Positions 1-6,277 of a DNA stretch of 64,000 nucleotides are shown piece by piece. Source of the DNA: Verrucosispora sioxanthis. GTDB taxonomy: Bacteria; Actinomycetota; Actinomycetes; Mycobacteriales; Micromonosporaceae. Within the stretch, counting starts at the first letter, position 1. The number at the start of each line of letters is the position of its first letter. The notes under the pieces were generated by a model, which was not told the DNA's origin, did not search any database, and worked only from the letters and a program-made list of their open reading frames with translations. The stretch covers positions 602,829-666,828 of the forward strand of contig NZ_SAIY01000004.1 in assembly GCF_010560025.1 (NCBI RefSeq), given 5' to 3'. Made by a program: the position numbers and the translations under genes.

Positions 1-110
1 ATCAGCGCCAGCTTGGACCGGATCCGGGCGTCGCGCAGCCGGGGCAGCCGACCGCCGCTCCGCGGCGCGGCGTCACCACTGGCGGGCAGGGTCGTCGGTC
101 CGGTGCTCAC
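1..110 (-). CDS. Nitrate/nitrite-sensing-type sensor histidine kinase, N-terminal fragment
   Basis: Only the first 36 codons are inside the window; the gene continues past position 1. The start is GTG at 110, chosen because GGAGG lies seven bases upstream and the nearest ATG (115) runs straight into a stop. The fragment is a hydrophilic leader followed by RLRDARIRSKLAL, a lead-in to the first membrane helix that I associate with actinobacterial NIT-domain histidine kinases. The kinase and sensor domains themselves are outside the window, so the family call is by resemblance only. It is divergent from the binding lipoprotein at 556, which suggests, without proving, that the kinase responds to or controls that transporter component. 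Confidence 0.5.
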   Translation of the reverse strand, partial: MSTGPTTLPASGDAAPRSGGRLPRLRDARIRSKLAL

Positions 111-555
111 GACATCGCCTCCGTCGTTTTCTTCCCGCCAGAACCGCCGACCCGGGCGCCGGGCGACAGCCGGCGCCACGCGCGGCACGGCCGCGATTTC
201 ATCAGACGAGATCGTGTTTGGGAAGCCGCAGGAGGGCAGGAAACGGTCGGACGGCACGCAACCCGTGATCCGGTCAACTAATACCTACATTTCCACAGCG
301 CCCCTGAACAGGGCATGTAACTCCAGAGTGGCCACACGTGTCGCCACAGTGAGCATTTGAAAACATTTGGTTACACCAACATGTGGGATCGGTGTCCCGA
401 AACGCCTTCGCTGACCCGCTTGACCGCAGAGCCCGGCATTGGCAAGGTTTTGCAGGCTTCGCGCACACGGTACGGCAGAGCCGTCTCATTATCCACAGAG
501 GACGGATGAGCCGCCGGTGACCGGGCCCCGCCCGTGCCGCATCAGGAGGACCCAG
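111..555. other. Divergent intergenic region
   Basis: This is the spacer between a sensor kinase gene (minus) and a binding-lipoprotein gene (plus). It is richer in A+T between about 270 and 500 than the flanking genes, as expected for promoters. I see short partial palindromes (for example around 330-345) but no pair of -10/-35 boxes convincing enough to annotate, and no RNA gene. Confidence 0.4.
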
Positions 556-1737
556 TTGACCCCGTTCCGCTCCGCGACCGCCACGGCGCTCGTGTCGACC
601 CTGCTCGCCACCACCCTCGTCGGCTGCCAGTTCGGCGGGGAGGAGCAGGACACGAGCCCGATCGTGATCGCCGCCGACCTGGAACTCTCCGGCGCCTCGG
701 CCGGGGTCGGCGAGGCGTACCGGCAAGCCCTGGAACTGAAGCGCGATCAGTTGAACGCCTCGGGCGCACTCAACGGCCGTACGGTCGAACTATTGTTCAA
801 GGACAACCGCTCCGACGCCAGTGAGTCACTGCGCAACATCGTCGACTTCAGCAACGATAAGCGGGTCACCGCCATCATCATGGGCGGCTGCAACGAATGC
901 GCCCTCGGTGCGGTGCGCACGGTCAATGAGAACCAGATACCGACCGTGGCACTCGCGGCGGCCGGTGCCGTGGTGAACCCGGTCGCGGAACGCCGCTACA
1001 TGTTCAAACTGGCCCCGAACGCCGACGACAACGCCGCGGCCCTCACCGTCGAACTGCGCCGCCGCAACATCGACACGGTCGGCCTCCTGCGCAGCGACGA
1101 CGCCTACGGCCAGGAGGGTGCCGCCGCGCTGCGCCGCGAGTTCGACAAGGTCGACATCCGGGTGCTGGCCGAGGCGTCCGTCCGCGGCACCGACACGGAA
1201 CTGGACGGGCAGGCCGGCAGGCTGACCGGGGCCGATCCCGACGCCCTGGTCATCTGGACCCCACCGGAGCAGGCGATGCTCGCCGCCAGCGCGGTCGAGC
1301 GGGCCGACTACACCGGCGCCCTGTTCCTCGACGCCTCGGCCGCCGGCGACCTCTTCCTCGGCTCGGCCGCCCGGTCGGCCGAACGGGCCACCCTGGTCTT
1401 CACCCAGACGATGGTGATCGACGACGTGATCGCCACCACCCCCGCGAAGGCCGCCCGCCGTCAGTGGTTCCAGGACTACACCGCCCGGTACGGCGGCTAC
1501 CACGGCTCCGCCTCGTTCGCCGCGGACGCGATCCAGCTCATCGCCGACGCGGAGCTGCGGGCTGGCGGCCCCATCGGCGAGGTCGACCGGAAACGCCTGC
1601 GCGACGTGCTGGAGACGTCCCAGCTGGACGGCCTGTCCGGTCCGATCCGGATGACGCCGGACAACCACTCCGGGCTGATGCCGCAGGCGCTGACGACCCT
1701 GATCGCCCGCAACGGCCGGTGGCGTCTGGCCGGCTGA
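556..1737 (+). CDS. ABC-type substrate-binding lipoprotein, type 1 periplasmic-binding fold (amino-acid/amide type)
   Basis: A 393-residue predicted lipoprotein. The TTG start at 556 is preceded by AGGAGG with a seven-base gap; an upstream in-frame extension lacks a ribosome site and would bury the signal peptide. Residues 5-24 are a basic-then-hydrophobic signal ending in the lipobox LVGC (Cys24). The rest follows the Leu/Ile/Val-binding architecture: an early IVIAADLELSG strand, then GGCNECALGAV and an alternation of Rossmann-like strands to the end. Such proteins deliver a solute to an ABC permease, but no permease or ATPase of the matching class is adjacent. It may therefore act as a ligand sensor partner for the divergent kinase at 1-110. 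The ligand cannot be told from sequence. Confidence 0.75.
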   Translation: MTPFRSATATALVSTLLATTLVGCQFGGEEQDTSPIVIAADLELSGASAGVGEAYRQALELKRDQLNASGALNGRTVELLFKDNRSDASESLRNIVDFSNDKRVTAIIMGGCNECALGAVRTVNENQIPTVALAAAGAVVNPVAERRYMFKLAPNADDNAAALTVELRRRNIDTVGLLRSDDAYGQEGAAALRREFDKVDIRVLAEASVRGTDTELDGQAGRLTGADPDALVIWTPPEQAMLAASAVERADYTGALFLDASAAGDLFLGSAARSAERATLVFTQTMVIDDVIATTPAKAARRQWFQDYTARYGGYHGSASFAADAIQLIADAELRAGGPIGEVDRKRLRDVLETSQLDGLSGPIRMTPDNHSGLMPQALTTLIARNGRWRLAG

Positions 1738-1760
1738 TCGGTCGGTCGCCGGTTGCGGTG

Positions 1761-1832
1761 GGTGTGGCCGCACCGCAACCGGCTCCGGGCGGTCAGGCTT
1801 GATCCCTCCGCCGGTCGCGGTGCGGCCACACC
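1761..1832 (-). repeat. Conserved-loop hairpin element, copy 1
   Basis: A 22-bp stem (arms 1761-1782 and 1811-1832) has one imperfect pair, A1777 with C1816. It encloses a 28-nt loop (1783-1810) containing the invariant core whose minus-strand reading begins AGGGATCAAGCCTGACCGCC. Weaker outer pairing extends the structure to about 1749-1842. It lies between two convergent genes. The same loop core, but an unrelated stem, recurs at 11112-11173 and 59643-59714. Strand is assigned because the imperfect pair becomes a G-U wobble only in minus-strand RNA. It could also serve as a terminator for both neighbours. Confidence 0.8.
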
Positions 1833-1881
1833 TGCGAACCGGGGGGACGATCGACCGTGATCTCTTGCATGGCTGGTGTGG

Positions 1882-2742
1882 TCAGCGGCTGGAGGTGGTC
1901 TCCCGCAGCCAGGGCAGGCTACGCCGCTCGACGAGCACCAGCGCGGCGTAGAGCACGATGCTGACCAGGGCGACCAGGATGATCGCGGCCCACGCGGTAG
2001 CGGTGTCGCCGATGCCGGCGTACTGCTGGATGACGTAACCGAGACCACCCTCACCGGCCTGGAACTCACCGATCACGGCACCGATCGCGGCGAGCGGCAT
2101 GGCGACCTTGAGGCCCACGAAGATCTGCGGGAGCGCGGCGGGAAAGCGGACCTTGCGGAACGCCTGCCAACGGGAGGCGTTCCAGGACCGCACCAGTTCG
2201 GCGAGTTCGGCCGGAGTGGTGGTGAGCCCGGTGGCGGTGGACAGCACGATCGGGAAGAAGCAGAGCAGGAAGACCATGGTGAGGATCGGCTTCTGACCCC
2301 AGCCGAGCGCCACCACCAGCAGCGGCCCCAGGGTGATCTTCGGAACGGCGTTGACCGCGACCAGCAGCGGGGTGAACATCCGCTCGACCGTCCGGGAGGC
2401 CGCCAGCGCCAGGCCGATCAGCACCCCGGCCACCGCCGAGAGGGCGAAGCCGAGCAGGATCTCGCCGGTGGTGGCGACGGTGTGCTCCAGCAGTCGGGCC
2501 GGCCGAGCGGAGAACGCCGTGAGCACGTCACCGGGCGGCGGCAGGGCGGCCGGGTGGATCAGCTCCAGCCGGGCCACCAGCCACCAGCCACCGAGCGCGA
2601 CCAGCAGCCCGGCGGCCGGTAGCAGCGCGGCCGCGGTACCCGAGCGCAGGCCACCCGCCCGCCACCGTCGGCCACGCGGTGCGGCCGGGGACTGCTCGGG
2701 CGCGAGCGTCGCCTCCGGCTGCCGTGGACGGACGTCGGTCAT
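1882..2742 (-). CDS. ABC transporter permease, SsuC/TauC/ThiX type
   Basis: A 286-residue integral membrane protein. The ATG at 2742 follows AGGAGG at five bases; an upstream in-frame ATG lacks such a site. About six hydrophobic segments run from residue 38 to 280. The EAA loop that docks the ATPase is visible at 189-210 (NASRWQAFRKVRFPAALPQI). This subfamily imports sulfonates, taurine, pyrimidine precursors or similar small molecules. It lies 98 bp behind its likely partner binding protein (2841-3866), with a hairpin between. The ATPase for the system is probably the divergent gene at 4135. Substrate is unknown. Confidence 0.85.
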   Translation of the reverse strand: MTDVRPRQPEATLAPEQSPAAPRGRRWRAGGLRSGTAAALLPAAGLLVALGGWWLVARLELIHPAALPPPGDVLTAFSARPARLLEHTVATTGEILLGFALSAVAGVLIGLALAASRTVERMFTPLLVAVNAVPKITLGPLLVVALGWGQKPILTMVFLLCFFPIVLSTATGLTTTPAELAELVRSWNASRWQAFRKVRFPAALPQIFVGLKVAMPLAAIGAVIGEFQAGEGGLGYVIQQYAGIGDTATAWAAIILVALVSIVLYAALVLVERRSLPWLRETTSSR

Positions 2743-2782
2743 CGGATCCTCCTGCGTTCGGTGCATCGTCATGAGCGGGGAG

Positions 2783-2823
2783 CGGAGTACGCCGCACCGA
2801 CGAAGGCGGTGCGGCGTACTCCG
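2783..2823 (-). terminator. Intercistronic hairpin between binding protein and permease
   Basis: A perfect 17-bp inverted repeat (2783-2799 with 2807-2823, loop ACGAAGG) begins 18 nt after the binding-protein stop. There is no U run. In ABC importers such hairpins often stabilise or attenuate the message so that the binding protein is made in excess over the permease; that role is inferred here. Confidence 0.65.
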
Positions 2824-2840
2824 TGCGGTACCGAGCGGCC

Positions 2841-3866
2841 TCAGGCCTTCGGTGCCAGGTTGAAGTCGATGATCTGGTCAGGGGTGAGGTCCGACTTGAG
2901 AGCGCCGGCGCCACGCAGGATCGCGATGCTCTTGGCGACCCGGCCGCTGTCCAGCGTGCCCAGTGCCGTGCCGGAGTTGCTGGAACGGACGTAGCCCGCC
3001 ATCAACTGCAGCTCGGCGGCCGCTGCGGCGGGCACGACCGCCTCGGCGTTCTTGGCCAGGATCTCGGCCGCCTCCTGCGGGTTCGCCAGGGCGTACTCCA
3101 GGCCCTTGAGCAGCGCCTCGGTGAACTTCTTGACCTGCTCGGGCTTCTCGGTGGCGTACTGCTTGGAGGTGATCAGCACGTTGCCGTAGAGGTCCTGCAT
3201 CACGTTGCTGTACGGCAGCAGGACGGCCTTCTTCTTGGTCACCGCCTCGATGGTCGGCTGACCGACGACGAACTGCCCGATGCCGTCGACCGAACCGGAG
3301 GCCAGCGTGCCCATCAGGGTCTGCGCCTCGCCGTTGACCCACTTCACCTTGGTGTAGTCGATGCCGGCCATCCGGGCGTAGGTCGGGAAGAGGTTGCGGA
3401 CCACCGAGCCGGGGGTGTCGGCGAGAGTCTTGCCCTCCAGGTCCTTCGGGGTGGTGATGCCCGTGCCGTCGACGGTGGCGATGGCCGCCATGGTGCGCTG
3501 CTGGATCGCGGCCACCGCGACGAAGTCCTTGGCGTCACCGTTGCCGAGCTGGAGCAGTCCACCGGTCAGGTCGATCGGGCCGAAGTGCGCCTGACCGCCG
3601 ACGACCGTCTGGATCACGGAGCCGGTGCCCTGCCCCGGCTTGATCTCGACGTCGAAGCCGGCGTCCTTGAAGTAGCCCTTCTCCTTGGCCACCCAGGCGT
3701 AGGCGTCGCGCCCGAAGTTGCCGAACGAGGTGAGGTAGGTCACCTGCTCCAGGGACGAGCCGACGTCGTTGCCGTCAGCGTCGTCCGAGCCGCTGCTGCA
3801 CGCGGAGACCAGGGCGAGCGCGGTGGCCATCGTGGCCGCGGCGACCGTACGGGTCAGCCTTCTCAT
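2841..3866 (-). CDS. ABC substrate-binding lipoprotein, NMT1/THI5-like
   Basis: A 341-residue lipoprotein: basic N terminus, hydrophobic segment, lipobox VSAC with Cys23. The mature part matches the type 2 periplasmic fold of the NMT1/THI5 family. Its AYAWVAKEKGYFKDAGFDVE segment is the family's opening strand and helix, and IDLTGGLLQ and DTPGSVVRNLF are typical ligand-cleft regions. Members bind sulfonates, nitrate, aromatic acids or thiamin-pyrimidine precursors. Its position 5 kb from a thiamin operon makes a pyrimidine precursor possible, but I see no TPP riboswitch upstream to support that. Start ATG 3866 is preceded by AAGGTG. Partner permease lies downstream; the ATPase is divergent. 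Confidence 0.82.
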   Translation of the reverse strand: MRRLTRTVAAATMATALALVSACSSGSDDADGNDVGSSLEQVTYLTSFGNFGRDAYAWVAKEKGYFKDAGFDVEIKPGQGTGSVIQTVVGGQAHFGPIDLTGGLLQLGNGDAKDFVAVAAIQQRTMAAIATVDGTGITTPKDLEGKTLADTPGSVVRNLFPTYARMAGIDYTKVKWVNGEAQTLMGTLASGSVDGIGQFVVGQPTIEAVTKKKAVLLPYSNVMQDLYGNVLITSKQYATEKPEQVKKFTEALLKGLEYALANPQEAAEILAKNAEAVVPAAAAAELQLMAGYVRSSNSGTALGTLDSGRVAKSIAILRGAGALKSDLTPDQIIDFNLAPKA

Positions 3867-4134
3867 CAGTGCACCTTGTCCTTTCCAACCGGGGCGTCGG
3901 GGCCGCCGGAAGGGAGTTGTCGGGGCGGCACCGGCAGCCGGATGGAAGCCGACACCGCGTATCGAGGGGGACTCTCGCGGGCACAGCGTACGAGAACCCC
4001 ACCTTTGCGACGCCAGGCGTACCGGGTTGCGGAACGGATACAAAGTGATGTCCACCCCGGACGGTGCGATACGGGACCGAGACCGATAGCCTTTGCCCGT
4101 TCCTGACTTTCCACTCAGGGGAGGCCCGTCGGCG

Positions 4135-4920
4135 ATGATCCGACTCTCCGAGGTGTCGCGCACCTTCGACGGCCGCGCCGGCCAGGTCGAGGCGTTGCGC
4201 GGCATCGACCTGGACGTCGCCGAGGGTGAGTTCGTCGCGGTACTCGGCCGCTCCGGGTGCGGCAAGTCCACTCTGCTGCGGCTGATCTCCGGCCTGATCC
4301 CGGTCACCTCCGGGGAGGTCACCGTCGCCGGCAAACCGGTCACCCGGCCGCGCCGGGACATCGCCATGCTGTTCCAGCGGCCAGCCCTGCTGCCGTGGCG
4401 CAGCGTGTTGGACAACGTCCTGCTACCGGTGGAGATCTTCGGCTGGAAGCGGGCCGCCCACCGTGACCGGGCGCGGGACCTGCTCGAGGTGGCCGGGCTG
4501 TCCGGCTTCGAGAAGCGGCTGCCGCACGAGTTGTCCGGTGGCATGCAGCAGCGGGTCTCGCTGTGCCGGTCGCTGATCGGCGACCCCCGGGTGATGCTGA
4601 TGGACGAACCCTTCTCCGCGCTCGACGCGCTCACCCGCGAGGAACTGGCCGGCGAACTCCAGCGGGTGCACATGCGCAACGGCGCGACCGTCGTCTTCGT
4701 CACCCATTCCATCGACGAGGCGGTGCTGCTCGCCGACCGGGTGGTGGTGCTGAGCCCACGCCCGGGCCGGGTCCGCAAGGTCGTCGAGGTGACCATCCCG
4801 CGCCCGCGCACCCTGGGCCGCAACGCCCATCTGGCCGACGTCGCCCGGGTCAGTGCCGACCTGCACGAACTGTTGATGGAACGCGAACAGCCGGCGGGAG
4901 CCGGTACGGAGGGACGATGA
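4135..4920 (+). CDS. ABC transporter ATP-binding protein, SsuB/TauB type
   Basis: A 261-residue ATPase with all nucleotide-binding motifs: Walker A GRSGCGKST at 38-46, Q-loop near LFQRPALLPW (79-88), signature LSGGMQQR at 133-140, Walker B VMLMDEPF at 153-160, and the H-loop in FVTHSIDEA. It probably powers the permease at 1882-2742, from which it is separated by divergent transcription. The start at 4135 is chosen because homologues begin just before the first strand (MIRLSEV); GGGGAGG lies ten bases upstream, a slightly long gap. Its stop overlaps the start of the downstream oxidoreductase (ATGA), so the three plus-strand genes form one coupled unit. Confidence 0.87.
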   Translation: MIRLSEVSRTFDGRAGQVEALRGIDLDVAEGEFVAVLGRSGCGKSTLLRLISGLIPVTSGEVTVAGKPVTRPRRDIAMLFQRPALLPWRSVLDNVLLPVEIFGWKRAAHRDRARDLLEVAGLSGFEKRLPHELSGGMQQRVSLCRSLIGDPRVMLMDEPFSALDALTREELAGELQRVHMRNGATVVFVTHSIDEAVLLADRVVVLSPRPGRVRKVVEVTIPRPRTLGRNAHLADVARVSADLHELLMEREQPAGAGTEGR

Positions 4921-5873
4921 ACATGCGGGTGGCTGTCTTCACGGAACCGCACCGGGGCGCCACCTACGACGACCAGCTCCGCTTCGCCCGGCTCGCCGAG
5001 CAGGGTGGCTTCGACGCCTTCCTCCGAGCCGACCACTACCAGGCCATGGGCGACGAACCGGCCCTACCCGGTCCGACCGACGCCTGGCTGACCCTGGCGG
5101 CGCTCGCCCGGGAAACCAACCGGATCCGGCTGGGCACCCTGGTCACCTCGGCGACGTTCCGGCTGCCCGGTCCACTCGCGGTGATGGTGGCTCAGGTCGA
5201 CCAGATGAGCGGCGGTCGGGTCGAGCTGGGCATCGGCGCCGGCTGGTACGCCCGCGAGCACATCTCGTACGGCATCCCGTTCCCCGGCACCAGCGAACGA
5301 TTCGACCGGCTCGCCGAACAGCTCGAAGTGATCACCGGGCTGTGGCGCACCCCGTCCGGTGGAACGTTCAGCTACGTCGGGGACCACTACCGGCTCACCG
5401 ATTCGCCGGCCCTGCCCAAGCCGGTGCAGACCCCGGGCCCGCCGGTGATCGTCGGGGGGCGCGGTCCCAAGCGCACCCCGGAGCTCGCCGCCCGCTACGC
5501 CGACGAGTTCAACGTCCCCTTCACCAGCGTCGAACAGGCCCGTGAGGCGTACGAGCGGGTTCAGGAGGCGAGTGAGCGGGTCGACCGCGCCGGCAGCGGG
5601 CGCCGGCCGCTGACGCTCTCCGCCGGCATCGTGGTGGCGATCGGGCGTACCGACAGCGAGGCCCGACGGCGAGCGGCGCCGCTGCACGTCAAGAGCGCCC
5701 TACCGCCGGAGGATCCGGTGGTCGGCTCACCGCAGCAGCTGGTCGACCGGATCGGCGAGTTCGCCGCGATCGGCACCACCCGGGTGCATCTACGCCTGAT
5801 CGACCTCACCGACCTGGACCACCTGGAGCTGATCGCCGCCGAGGTGCTCCCCCACATGGACGGAACCCGATGA
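4917..5873 (+). CDS. LLM-class (luciferase-like) F420-dependent oxidoreductase
   Basis: A 318-residue protein of the bacterial luciferase-like fold. Visible hallmarks are the N-terminal strand VAVFTEPHRG, the RADHYQAM turn, a LGTLVTSATFRLPGPLAVMVAQVDQMSGGRVELGIGAGW core, and VIVGGRGPKRTPELAARYADEFN, the flavin/deazaflavin-binding part in the family. In actinomycetes the cofactor is most often F420; the substrate is unknown. ATG overlaps the ATPase stop and its own stop overlaps the cupin start, so uptake, oxidation and cupin function are probably linked. This arrangement suggests catabolism of an imported compound. Confidence 0.82.
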   Translation: MNMRVAVFTEPHRGATYDDQLRFARLAEQGGFDAFLRADHYQAMGDEPALPGPTDAWLTLAALARETNRIRLGTLVTSATFRLPGPLAVMVAQVDQMSGGRVELGIGAGWYAREHISYGIPFPGTSERFDRLAEQLEVITGLWRTPSGGTFSYVGDHYRLTDSPALPKPVQTPGPPVIVGGRGPKRTPELAARYADEFNVPFTSVEQAREAYERVQEASERVDRAGSGRRPLTLSAGIVVAIGRTDSEARRRAAPLHVKSALPPEDPVVGSPQQLVDRIGEFAAIGTTRVHLRLIDLTDLDHLELIAAEVLPHMDGTR

Positions 5874-6199
5874 CCGAGCCGACAGCCGACGTTTCCACGC
5901 CCGACTTCGAAGCCGTGCTCGGCCCGGTCGGACAGGAAGTCGTCTTCGAAAACGACCGGGTACGGGTCTGGCACATCCGGCTGGAGCCCGGTGAGCGCCA
6001 GCCGCTGCACCGGCACGACCTCCCCTACCTGGTGGTGGCCGTTCAGGGCGCGAAGAACGTCGTGCAGACGGTCGACGGTGTCAAGATCGACGCCGACGAG
6101 CCGACCGGCGGGGTGGTCTATCGCGATCCGGGGGCGGTGCACATGCTCACCAACGTCGGCGACACGACATACCTGGCCCGGCTGGTCGAGCTCAAGTAG
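5870..6199 (+). CDS. Small cupin-domain protein
   Basis: A 109-residue single-cupin protein. The first cupin motif is visible as GERQPLHRHDLPYLVVAVQG with His47 and His49 as candidate metal ligands; the second is represented by PGAVHMLTN with His91. No helix-turn-helix is present, so it is more likely an enzyme or binding protein than a regulator. It starts with the ATGA overlap at the end of the oxidoreductase gene and ends the unit that begins at 4135. Specific activity cannot be inferred. Confidence 0.78.
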   Translation: MTEPTADVSTPDFEAVLGPVGQEVVFENDRVRVWHIRLEPGERQPLHRHDLPYLVVAVQGAKNVVQTVDGVKIDADEPTGGVVYRDPGAVHMLTNVGDTTYLARLVELK

Positions 6200-6277
6200 A
6201 CCCGCCGCGAGCAGGTCGTACGTCCGTCCACGGCGTGCCGGTGGCGATCGGTGGCGACGGACCGTAACGTGCCGGTC

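Noticed and set aside
3867..4134. A TPP riboswitch or thi-box upstream of the NMT1-type importer
   Set aside because: No CTGAGA or ACCTGAT core on either strand, so regulation by thiamin is not supported.
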